Positions 11,801 through 21,440 of a stretch of DNA of 64,000 nt are shown here, one piece after another. The translations under genes and the position numbers were made by a program. Under the pieces are notes generated by a model. The model saw nothing but the letters and a program-made list of their open reading frames with translations. It had not been told where the DNA came from and ran no database searches. Numbering within the stretch: position 1 is the first letter of the stretch; each line of letters opens with the position of its first letter. The DNA is from Dimorphilus gyrociliatus (Eukaryota; Annelida; Polychaeta; Dinophilidae), in NCBI GenBank assembly GCA_904063045.1, contig CAJFCJ010000014.1, forward strand, positions 1,299,643 through 1,363,642, written 5' to 3'.

Positions 11801-12406
11801 ACATATCGTTAACCCAGCAAATAAGGGGCAAACGAGATGCTGGTAGTCCTCAATATTTATCGAAGGTTGCTCGTGACAGTCTTTCCAAATACTATCAAGC
11901 CAGCTAAAAGTCATTATAGATTTGTTTAAGTAGGAGGCGACAATAAATTTTCTTGAACCAGCTTCCGCAGCTACCAAATGGGTAATACCTTCGTGAAAAT
12001 CTCCACTAACTTCCCCATTCATTAGCTTCACTTTTTCTTTATAATTCTCACGCTCTTTTCTTGGAATGGAAGTAAAGCAAATCAAGCATTCCGACAGTAC
12101 GTTTGCGATTCGTCTGGTGCCTAACGGTATTGTTGGAGGTAAATTTTTTCTGCAAATCTGCAGTACATAACATGGTCCTAGAATACAGGTGTTGGGTGAT
12201 ATGTCTTTTAGAAGAGGATTATCAAGTATTCTTTCGCAAACATAAATCTTCATTTCATCATTGACATCGTCTGTCCAAGATACTTCAATGTTTACTTTTC
12301 TAGCAATTTCAAACGCTCTCTCCATAAGAGAAGTTTTTTTACCGAAGAAAAAGAACTTATCAACAGTTATAACAGATTTATTATCAACGGATGTTAAATT
12401 TGACAT
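8888..12406 (-). CDS. TOPBP1: DNA topoisomerase 2-binding protein 1
   Basis: A scaffold of replication initiation and of the ATR checkpoint in the nucleus. From the chosen Met (MSNLTSVDNKSVI) it is about 1172 residues in one uninterrupted frame. At least eight BRCT domains can be recognised by their closing W-x-x-x-C or similar pattern: about residues 101-176 (ending TFSWLDSIW), 194-268 (NLDWLNDCY), 327-401 (SQQWLIDCA), a weaker one ending ETWIKLCLE, one ending ISWLKACFV, one ending TANWLDSCA, one ending LKPEYISSS, and a C-terminal one ending TDYIVSYLM. A BRCT0-like segment precedes the first. Between the sixth and seventh lies VRWHDEPSQQ, which resembles the conserved Trp motif of the ATR-activating domain. 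The frame is open to a Met at 12484, but an acceptor-like TTTAG lies between, so 12406 is preferred. Confidence 0.94.
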   Translation of the reverse strand: MSNLTSVDNKSVITVDKFFFFGKKTSLMERAFEIARKVNIEVSWTDDVNDEMKIYVCERILDNPLLKDISPNTCILGPCYVLQICRKNLPPTIPLGTRRIANVLSECLICFTSIPRKERENYKEKVKLMNGEVSGDFHEGITHLVAAEAGSRKFIVASYLNKSIMTFSWLDSIWKDCHEQPSINIEDYQHLVCPLFAGLTICVSGYGSSVRSMVKTKVEELGGNFSGSMQQASCTHLIVNQPGGQKYEYAVRWQIPIVNLDWLNDCYDKKQARDENQYKVVSNTSSARKTSTPNTSTTNFSGPEVSMVSNVSSIQDTILDITNFKSGDYLDGCVILLHGFNADSLLNLKKLINVCGAVRVNIYSDSVTHVVVGSANDAKDYENKNAVVVSQQWLIDCAKDRKMLRTSEYTFANKNDSLNKTHSKTTTETPKAAQCLETTGVHGENIENADLYSQYMGDSTMEKVAADIEKENMRGNEKTTFIEEENSHSNQTSETTDQVTTNDESFEVSQQNNTIFANLKFKVNENLDDREVFSAVIQENKGEVVDENPDYLIVPNEGTYEVSSGKVVTETWIKLCLERNSLVKPSFICKPLPYAHGEPLKKCVLCFSGFQGEERQSLIRIATALGACVQEQLCRKNRKELLATTHLILVEASGPKFEAARRWKRHALKISWLKACFVNLERVSEEEYDIETFDDGEISDEQEKEDIDETEDIPPQPSLPTKPDYIDSPSVFLNPDKSFKPRITIDEGLLKSTPNERKRPRQSGDLMEECSKGIEAALKHSKEKASPRGMTPAIKRKKISPLDGVVIGVSTKLADKQTRLNELADKLGAEYRWDVDDERITHLVCDKILKSELDSEISLGRKVVTANWLDSCAENNKLLDEENFLPKLIRESSAEDEKIESDIQALMELDDNRMNLDVPSKGSFCGLASFTQTQQTESQSQRGDVRWHDEPSQQSDFVHAEKKVFILSGFNDNDRLAATEMIISFKNCEILKSNGYDDSCTHMVCKTLIRNEKILSAIAAGKWILKPEYISSSYEHNQWLPEESYEWANSFKADISTGNPQTEQLAKWSRHWRIKIKAGEPLPFQSWTVGILANRDKVEGFRKILASGGATIAFLKDPKVAAKKVSHCFVDGSKKNDKKLLNSIRAETILKTDYIVSYLMGNYNPDSHKISL

Positions 12407-12703
12407 AGTTGTTCCAAAATCCAATTCCCTAAATGAGCGATAATAAATAATATAATGTCCTTTCCTAAAAAATGTTAAAATCAAAGCTTACCTATGTTTT
12501 TAAAACTAATTATTTAAAACAAAATATAACTTAATAAAAAATCCATATATTAAAATTTAGAAACCGTTTGTTCATTACATGAAATTTCACTTAAGAATTT
12601 CAATATTTTTAGTAATCGCACGCCTATAGGGCAGCAGAAAAAACGGCTCCAATCGGTCTCTATGCAGTCTTCCTCTACCGTACCACGTGACATTTAAATA
12701 AAA
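12407..12703. promoter_or_regulatory. Bidirectional promoter, TOPBP1 / ETFDH
   Basis: About 300 bases separate the two divergent start codons. The block 12620-12690 is less AT-rich than its surroundings and contains TACCACGTGACA, which includes a CACGTG E-box (12683-12688). No TATA box is evident in a convincing position. The region must hold both promoters; individual factor binding is unproven. Confidence 0.5.
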
Positions 12704-15235
12704 ATGGTGGCTTTGTATAAAAGTTCATTTCGTCTTTTCTTAAGTAATTACTTTTATTTTTAATTGTTTCCTTAAAAATAAAATTTTGTATGATTGTAAA
12801 AATTGCTTATGTATAGGAAAAATTGTTTGTAACTTTTTTCAATTATTTTTAAACACTCTAGACTCAAGATCAGCGTGTAAAAAACTGGGACACTTGAGGT
12901 ATAGCTCCACAAATGCCGGAAAAATTACAACACATTACACAATTGTTCCAAGAGAGACGGATCCGAGATGGAAAGGTAAATAGTCATATATTTGTATCCT
13001 ATTGATTCATAAAAGTGATTCAAAATGTACTTTCTAGAGGTAAACATGGAAAGATACGCTGACGAAGCGGATGTTGTTATTGTTGGAGGAGGACCGGCTG
13101 GGCTTTCTGCAGCTATTAGAATAAAACAGTTGGCTGCAGATGCTGGCAAAGAAATACGTGTATGTCTTTTGGAGAAAGCTTCTCTAATTGGTTAGTTGAC
13201 TTACATTTGAATTAAGAAAAATATTTGAGTCAAAATCACTTAAATTATTTTGAAAAATAAGTTTTAGGAACGTTTCATTCATTCATTCATTCATACTTTT
13301 AAAGTACAAAAACAACTAGCGTTCGTGGGTAAAAACTTGAAGGTTAAAAGGTTATATCTGTTGTTTGACTCAAATTGATTGTAATCTCTTCCGCTAATAG
13401 ATAAGAAATCACTTTATCGCTACTCTCAACTCTTAGGAATGTTATTTTTTCCAATGTAAAAGATGTAAATAATTCTGAATAATAACCTAATGCTAATTGT
13501 TCAATAGGAGGCAACACCCTCTCAGGTGCTTGTATTGAAACGTCTGCTTTGAATGAACTAATTCCTGATTGGAAAGAAAAAGGGGTAAACGTCTACGAAT
13601 CTTAAAAATAGAATATTGTTATTATACCTGTCTAAAAATAAAAGTACATGTGTTTCTTTTTCTTATTTTAACAGGCTCCTATGAAAACAAAAGTAACAAA
13701 AGACAAATTTGCTCTCCTAACAGAAAAGAGTAGAATACCTATACCTGTTTTTCCGGGTAATAATGGCCAATTATAATGTATTGCAAATTAGCATGAATTT
13801 TTTTATGTTTTTACAGGTTTACCAATGTATAACCATGGCAACTACATTGTTCGTTTAGGAAATCTCGTATCTTGGCTAGGCGAACAAGCTGAGAATCTTG
13901 GAGTCGAATTGTATCCTGGTTATGCTGCAGCGGAAATCTTATATAACGAAGACGGTAGTGTTAAAGGTATAGCAACGAATGATGTTGGTATAGCTAAGGA
14001 TGGATCACCAAAAGAAACTTTTGAAAGAGGTATGGAGTTTAATGCCAAATGTACAATTTTCTGCGAAGGTTGTCATGGACATTTGGCCAAAACTCTGTTC
14101 AATAAATATGATTTAAGAAAAAATTCTCAGCATCAAACATACGGAATTGGACTAAAAGAATTATGGGAAGTTGATCCTTCAGTTCATGAACCTGGTTGTG
14201 TTGAGCACACGATTGGATGGCCTCTAGATAAAAATACTTATGGTGGATCATTCCTATATCATTTAGATGAGGGTGAACCTCTAGTTACGATTGGCTTTGT
14301 TATTGGCTTAGATTATAGTAATCCCTATATGTCTCCCTTCCAAGAATTTCAGCGATGGAAGCAACACCCTAGTATTCAGAAAGTGTTGAAGGGTGGAAAG
14401 AGAATAGGTTATGGTGCCAGAGCTTTAAACGAAGGTGGTTTGCAGAGTCTTCCTAAATTACACTTTCCAGGAGGATGCCTTGCCGGTTGTTCTCCAGGTT
14501 TTATGAATGTAGCAAAAATTAAAGGAACGCATGGCGCAATGAAAAGTGGAATGTTGGCCGCAGAGGCAGTTTATAAAGCTTTAGATGAGAATCCTGATAG
14601 CTCTAATGTTACACCAACAACTTTGGACGAAAGCGTAAAAAACTCTTGGTTATATAAAGAATTAAAATCTTGCAGAAACATAAGACCAAGCTTTAATTCA
14701 GCGTTAGGATATTTTGGAGGTATGATATACACTGGTCTATTCTATGTATTAGGTAGAGGAATGGAACCGTGGACTCTGAAGCATCATAATGAAGTAGATG
14801 GTAAATTAATGAAGCCTGCCTCCCAGTGTCAGCAGATTACTTATCCAAAACCTGATGGGGAGATTACTTTTGATTTATTGTCGTCAGTCGCATTAACGGG
14901 AACTAATCACGATCATGATCAACCCCCTCATCTGACATTGAAAGATGATTGTGTTCCGGTAAATAATAATTTGGCTGTCTTTGACGGACCCGAGGCTAGA
15001 TTCTGTCCAGCAGGTAAGTTTTTTCATTAAATCCTACCAACTCACTATTCAAAGTAATTATCTGTTTACAGGTGTTTACGAATATGTAGAAACTGAAGAC
15101 GGTAAGGGAAAGCGCTTACAAATAAACGCGCAAAATTGCATCCATTGTAAGACTTGCGATATTAAAGATCCATCTCAAAATATTAACTGGGTATGCCCAC
15201 AAGGAGGAGAAGGTCCAGCATATTCTGGAATGTAA
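12704..15235 (+). CDS. ETFDH: Electron-transfer flavoprotein:ubiquinone oxidoreductase
   Basis: This inner mitochondrial membrane flavoprotein passes electrons from ETF to ubiquinone in fatty-acid and amino-acid oxidation. Seven exons are recognised: 12704-12743, 12862-12975, 13038-13190, about 13509-13584, 13675-13756, 13817-15013 and 15072-15235. Exon 1 encodes a basic, hydrophobic presequence start ([13 protein letters not shown]) that splices onto [16 protein letters not shown], a plausible mitochondrial targeting peptide. The FAD dinucleotide motif [13 protein letters not shown] is in exon 3. The large sixth exon carries family blocks such as [10 protein letters not shown] and [11 protein letters not shown]. 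The last two exons supply the 4Fe-4S ligands: FCPAG, then [12 protein letters not shown] and [16 protein letters not shown]. Exon 4 boundaries may be off by one base in my count. Confidence 0.95.
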
Positions 15236-16233
15236 AATTGGAACAACTATGACGATAAACTGATATATGCTAATTTGTTAATTAATTTAGCAACTATGTA
15301 TTCAATCGTTAAAAAATTAACTTCTTTTTGGAATAGATATAAATAGCTGATTAAACAATTGACCTTGTCTAACATTTTTATCTATCTCACATATTGTCAT
15401 GTAATTTTCCAAAATATTGTTTATAAATTCAGGACGAACTTGAATAATTCTTCAACTTTGACCATTCAAAGTATATACTGTACATTGTTAAACAAAGGCT
15501 TAACCAAAAAAAAAGTGTTGCTAAAATTAGCTTACACAAGGCATATAGTTATTAAACTTTAACAAAAAAAAATTATAAGCATTGTAATTCCACGAATATT
15601 GATCATAATCAAGGTAATTTCCAACTTTATCCTTTGATTTCTTTGAAAATAATCAATTAAAAGTAGGGAAAAAGCCTACATCTTAAACATTCTCAATGTT
15701 AAATGAATAACATACAGAAAATTTTCCGTTAAGATTAATTACATGAACTTTGCAAAGAGATCTTTGGATCGGTGTAAAATATTTCAGCTATTTCAAACTA
15801 ATTGTTCGTTTTAATGATTTTTTATAGGGCATTTGCTAGTATTACATTTACACATTCGTTTATAACTGAAATATTCTTTGTTAAAAATAAAACAGAATAC
15901 AAATGGTAACAAAAGAAGGATAGTTCTTTTGATGCTTAATTAGATAATTACGCTGGTATTAAAAGGAAATTGTACTCTTTCAAGATTTTTTTCGAAGCTT
16001 TTTCGATTTTGAATAGTTCAAGGTCATAAGAGTTACAACTTTAAATCTCCTTGTTATATCACCAATCTATCGTTTGTTCATTTCTAGGTAAAAAATACTT
16101 TGTAAATTTTGAACGATTAAATGAGATTATTGTCAACTTTAATTATCTACGTAGTTCGTACATATCATACAACTTTTATATTATCGCTCAATACATGGTT
16201 TCAGGGAGCCTGTCGGCAAAGTAAAATATAAGC
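15236..16233. other. Spacer, ETFDH / MRPL14
   Basis: One kilobase of AT-rich sequence between two plus-strand genes. It should include the ETFDH 3' untranslated region and the MRPL14 promoter. The open frame at 15359-15562 is AT-driven and has no recognisable protein features. Confidence 0.5.
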
Positions 16234-16708
16234 ATGGCAGGAAGATTTATACCCGAACTGCTTTTTAAACGTCAATTTGGGTTGGTAGCTGTCACCAATG
16301 AGTACAAAGTTTTTAAATTAATTTTTCCTATACAGTACTACACCATTGTTAAACGAAATACGGAAAATGGCTAGACTTAGGGTTGTAGATAACTCAATCC
16401 TCGGTAGACAGGCGGAATTGGAAGGAAAGCCAGCCAAATGTATACATGTATATAATAAGAATGGTGTAGGAACAATCGGCGATAAAGTTCTTGTCGCAAT
16501 TAAGGGGCAAAAGAAGAGAGCCTTTCTAGTTGGAGTTCGACAAAAGCAAAAAGCAATGGTACCTAGATTTGACTCTAACAACATTGTGCTCATAGAGGAT
16601 AGCGGACAGCCGACTGGAACACGTATAAGAGTACCTATTCCATCTTTATTAAGAGGGAAAAAGGGTGAATTTAGCAAAATATTAGCTTGTGCCACAAAAT
16701 TTGTCTGA
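16234..16708 (+). CDS. MRPL14: Mitochondrial ribosomal protein uL14m
   Basis: A large-subunit protein of the mitochondrial ribosome. Two exons: 16234-16280 encodes a targeting presequence (MAGRFIPELLFKRQFG), and 16336-16708 encodes the uL14 fold, joined in phase 2 through a GTTGGT donor to give 139 residues. Diagnostic blocks are MARLRVVDNS, KCIHVYNKNGVGTIGD, LVAIKGQKKRAF, RFDSNNIVLIEDSGQPTGTR and the C-terminal FSKILACATKFV. The match to mitochondrial rather than cytosolic or bacterial uL14 is clear in KNGVGTIGDKVLVAIKGQKK. The donor is non-ideal, but a split onto TTPLLNEIRKMARLR agrees with the family. The 55-base intron is among the shortest in the window. Confidence 0.94.
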
Positions 16709-16727
16709 TTATTGTTTTCTTCTTTTA

Positions 16728-16752
16728 TTATTATTGCTATTATTAATATTAA

Positions 16753-16784
<32 letters not shown>

Positions 16785-16789
16785 TATTA
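16728..16789. repeat. (TTA)n microsatellite
   Basis: Runs of TTA, with TTAATA interruptions, fill much of the 157 bases between the convergent MRPL14 and GPCR coding ends, and probably lie in the 3' untranslated region of one or both. Confidence 0.85.
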
Positions 16790-16865
16790 AAAAAGGATAC
16801 ATGCCACGTATAGGTTTATAAAATGATATATTATTTACAAAACTTAACTACACAGCAAAACGATT

Positions 16866-18285
16866 TTATAAATTTTTCTCATCTGAATTAGGCATATAAT
16901 TCGAATGTATTCTTCGACTTCGCAATTTAAGAACATTCTTCTTCTTTTTTCCATGTCTTTTTTCTAAGGCTGGTAGTTGTCTTGGTAAGGCTTTTTTGAA
17001 AGGAGGAAATATAGATGCAAAAGAAGGAGCATCTCCTTTTGTGTCATTGTTAGTTTCTTCATTTGCGTGCGTTGGAGGAAGATTCTTGACAGACAAAGGT
17101 TGTTCACTAAGAACTGGGCGTATTTTGATACCTGATTCACTTACACACGCCGTTACTTGAGGTCCCATAAAAGGTAATTCTGGAGCGTCATCGCCTAAAG
17201 TATTTCGAATTTTAGAATTTCCTTTTGCCTTTGAGTACTTAACATCAAGCTGGCGTTGTACAATTGTTTTTGAAGATGAATATTTGACGCCTATAACAAC
17301 ATCTTGATAAGGCTCAGAGAATTCTGAAGAATAGTGGTTCTGTTGAGCAGGTGGAAGCTGACCATGACCACCATTTAAACAACTACAGGGACACGATCTT
17401 AGAGATGACGTTAAGCCGTTCCGAAAATCTTTGTTAAGGTAACCGTATAGAATCGGATCTAAGACACTTTCTAATCTTGCAAACCAGGCGGCTGTCAGTA
17501 TCAAATATAGTGGAGGAGGAGAACACTTGAAATGTAATATAAACTGAGCTGCAATAAATGGTGCCCAAAATATAACGTAACAGACTAACATTAATGCCAT
17601 CATTTTTAAGAGGTGAAGTTCATTTTTTGTTGTTTGAGAAGCATTATTGTTTCCTTCACAGATGCGCTTTTGAGATAAACGAAATGTTCTCCAAATTAAT
17701 ATGTAAGCAGTGACAGTTAGCAGTAGAGGTCCAAATACAGTAAGAATCGTATAAAGAGTCCAAAATATCCTACCATCAGTTTTACTATTCCAAGCTTCCT
17801 CGCAAACTTTCCTAGGCGAGTCATAGAATGTTGAAAACCGGAGTTTAGAGACAAAGAGATGCGGCAAACATATAACTATAGAATGGAACCACACCCATGT
17901 AACCATTATTTTACCTTTGAAGAGCGTCATTTTTCTCTCTCCTGGAAACCTTACAGAATAATAGCTACAAGTAGAATATTTAAAAAAAAATCAACACCGT
18001 TAGTGGCCTTGACAAGGAAAATTTAAAAAACGCCTTACCGATCTATAGCAATTGCACTAAGTGTTAAGAAAGCAGCTGAAGTAAAAAGCATGTAAAGGTA
18101 ACGTTCCACCTTACAAACTACTGAACCTGCTAACCAAGTACCATCATTGAATAAATAATGACCTTCCAAAGGTACACATATACTTGATGACAAAAGATGA
18201 GCCAAAGCCAAGTTTACTACCAGTATATGGGTGACAGTCTGCCAGAGACGTTTTTGTACGACGACCCATAAAACTACACTATATA

Positions 18286-18321
<36 letters not shown>

Positions 18322-18537
18322 AAAAAAAGACAAAAAGTGGAAAAAAAAACATGTAACAATTGTAATATACAAAATGAAAAGTCATTATTTTTTATGTATT
18401 TAAGAAAAAAACACTATGTCTTACCTGTTAGCTAAAATCGCTAATAAGGCACACGTGCATAGTAATAGTGCGCTTAAAGTAAAATAAATATGCTTTTGGG
18501 AGTGATCGCTTGTAGAGTTATTGTATAATTCTTTCAT
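16866..18537 (-). CDS. Orphan class A GPCR, distantly GPR161-like
   Basis: Three exons (18537-18425, 18278-18039, 17964-16866) join in phase to 483 residues with seven hydrophobic segments. Visible rhodopsin-family marks: Asn of TM1 (LLAILANSVVLWVVV), WLAGSVVCKV with the TM3 Cys, IAIDRYYSVRFPG as the DRY motif, WAPF in TM6, and DPILYGYLNKDFR as D-P-x-x-Y in TM7. TM2 reads NLALAHLLSS, so the usual Asp of the sodium site appears to be His. The TM3-TM4 stretch (AIDRYY... VWFHSIVICLPHLF) resembles vertebrate GPR161, which also lacks the TM2 Asp, but this is a partial resemblance and the ligand is unknown. A basic tail of about 150 residues follows TM7, with Cys residues (CPCSC) suitable for palmitoylation. 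Confidence 0.85.
18289..18319. repeat. (AT)n microsatellite in GPCR intron 1
   Basis: A run of about fifteen AT units directly beside the acceptor side of the first GPCR coding intron. Its closeness to the splice site could make splicing sensitive to length variation. Confidence 0.85.
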
Positions 18538-18617
18538 GACGGCGAACCTGCGCCGCTTGATTATCTACATAAAAGAAATAAGTATTTATCTATCAGTATA
18601 TAGACAATAAGTTATAA

Positions 18618-18654
<37 letters not shown>

Positions 18655-18784
18655 ATATATATTTGGTATATGAATATCGATAGATGATTTCATATATTAC
18701 ACACATACATGCACATACAGCACTATAAATATATATATATATATATAAGCACGAAATATATAAATATTTATTTCTAAATGTATT

Positions 18785-18915
18785 ACTTTGTCGCAGCTTG
18801 CTAGCGTCTGCGTATACTCCAGAAGCGCACACAATCATCGGTTGTGCTAAAGTCGCCTGCAATGATTTCTATGGTTACGCTCTAGACGCGTCGCCTTGCG
18901 GTCGGGTTCATGAAA
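18785..18915 (-). promoter_or_regulatory. Probable 5' untranslated exon/promoter of the GPCR gene
   Basis: This block is clearly richer in GC and CpG than the several hundred bases on each side. On the minus strand it ends in a donor-like CAAA|GTAATA near 18790. The base before the GPCR start exon is an acceptor-like ATGTAG at about 18566, so a spliced leader exon here is likely. No protein is proposed. Confidence 0.4.
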
Positions 18916-21440
18916 ATAAAGTAAAAAACAGAAGAAAATTACATCATTTTCTTATTGTATTCGTATATATAAACAATTTTAATGAAAGTATTGGTTTAAT
19001 AATTTTCCAGTAGGAAATTTCTTCAATAATTTCGTGTTTCAATGCAGTCTACTAATTTATTTCTCGGTATTCTCTTCGGCTAATTATCCTTCGTCCGTTA
19101 CCTCTTTAATCAAGAATAGTAAAAAGAGTAGGGTAGCCTAGTTAGAAAATTGGAAAGCTTATCAAAAGAGAAGGAATCCTTACAAAAAAGAATATTCGCT
19201 AGTTATCAATTTTGACGTGAGGTTTTTTTTATTATAGAAATTGTTATTAAAAAATGTCGACATTTCTAACAGAATTATTGTGAAAAGAATCGACTCGTTC
19301 ATAAAAAAAAGAGGAAAAATGTTCAATGGAGACTAAACATCCTCTTGCAAAACAAACAGTGAAGAGAGTGAATTATTTTTTAAGTATAATATGTGATTTC
19401 ATTTCTCTCTTTTTTTTTTTGCACTCATGACAAATGTAATCTTTACCTGCTCTTAAAGAATCAGAATAATGTATTTTAAGAGAGATAAGAATATTCGTTT
19501 AACGACAGGCGAGCAAACAACTACAGAAGAAAAAAGAATAGGAAAACAGAGAAAAGAGAGTGTCTACCTAACGAGTAATGTCAATGAACTAATCGATTGG
19601 TTTATAATGTATAGGTGATCTACCCTTTAAAAGTTTTTAAAGTAATGGCCAGTTCATTAACAGAAACATTATAAATTTTACAATTCCTGATGGAATATAG
19701 TTTTAATGACGTAAAAGAACATTTGTACTCCATGTAGAATTCTAGATATTACGTTACGTGAATTTCGATTTTGGAAGGTGTTGAGCTATTCTGTTCGAAA
19801 TACTAAACGCATAACCGCCTCTATTAGAGAGAAACACTTATATATACATATGCAATATCAAATATTAAAATATAAAGGCATATTTATACAAACAGTATAT
19901 ATATTATATATTAGCATATATAGTATATTGTGTATATATTACTGTAGACGCTATTCCCCTTAATGAGAAAATTTTTAGATAAAAAAAAAAGTAGTTATTG
20001 TTCTTTGTAAATAGAGACTGTATATTATAAAAGATAGAAGAAAAAAGTAGGAAAAAATAAACCATCCGCCGCCATTTTAGTTTCAATTAGTCTGGAGAAA
20101 ATAGGTTGTCTATTCATCAGTTCGCTAAAGTGGTCAATCAGTTAAATCAGTATTGTTTTTTTATTCCATCGAAGAAAAAAAGTGATTTATAGATCTTTAT
20201 TTGATTTTTCTTACTTGTAATTAAGGGTAAAAATGATATTTTTGTTCTTAAGTAAATTACATAGATGTTAAATAAATGACAGTTTTAGAATATGAAGACG
20301 ACAAGTAATTTGCTTTTCTATATAATGCTCAGAGCGCTCTCTTCGATTGTAGCAGTACATTCTTTTAGGTCAAGGTCAATGAACCTGCTTATAGTATGAG
20401 TAAACGCTGACAGAGTGAAATATCTCTTATTGTTTATTAACCTTTCTTAACATTCACTCTTTATAAAAAGCAATGACAATCTAAAGAAGAAAGAAGGAAG
20501 GTATTTATATCGTAAAATATATCTGATTTTCCATTTTTTAAAAAACATGCTTATTGTTTGTCTTGTACATAAAAATGAAATATAAGAACAGTAATACTAA
20601 TAATGAAAACTGTCTATTAGGGATTTTATTATTTGTTTCCATTTGAGCTGTGTATATTGAATTATTACACTGACCTAAATATCGTTTTGTTACAATAGAG
20701 ACAGAGGGGAAAATTTAGTACCATATAAGATGTAAGACCTCCCCCTCCCTTTATTGTCTGCATTGTTACTTCTACCTTCCTCGTTTGGACTCATAATGAT
20801 AATTTCGACGAAAGCCACTCCCTAACGGGTTCAAGTTGTAATATATATATATATATATACTGTATATATAATAGATATTTATATTATAAAATAGATGATA
20901 TAAAAACACAAAAGACTAGATAAAGGAAGAATATTTTTTTCTAATACTTTCTTCTTTCTCTTTATCTTCTTTTGTCTATATTTCAAATCTGTGTATTTTC
21001 TTTTGCTTTTATCTTTTTATATCAACAAACGTAAACATACTACTATTCATTTTAAAAATGATTTTAGCACCTGTATAAGTAACTTTATGTATGTAAAAAA
21101 AAAAGTATATGAAAGTTGATTAATATACTCAAAATGAAAGATCGTTAGTATTATTCTTTCAAGTTTCTTTCAATTATACACTTATATACACATATATACG
21201 ATACACACTGATATAAACAACACTTCTTTCTATCAATTTTTTCTATCTATTTTTTCTCTTCCCCCTCCATCCATTCCCCCTTTCTCACACTCACACTCAC
21301 TCTCTCTCTCTCTCTGCTCCTTCCCTCCTTCCTTCCTTCCTTCCTTCCTTCCTTTCTTACTCATTCTTTCCAGTATCAGTTAATGGAACAAAAAAAGAAA
21401 CGTGTAATAATAATCAAAACCTGAATAACAGTATAGCAGT
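18916..21440. other. Gene-free AT-rich stretch
   Basis: About 2.5 kb with no coding frame I can support. It carries TA repeats near 20842-20868, polypyrimidine runs near 21230-21360 (TCTC and CTTC units) and several short frames rich in Lys, Ile and Tyr. The right end is presumably the 3' untranslated region of the deoxyribosyltransferase-like gene; the left end is upstream of the GPCR. Confidence 0.5.
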
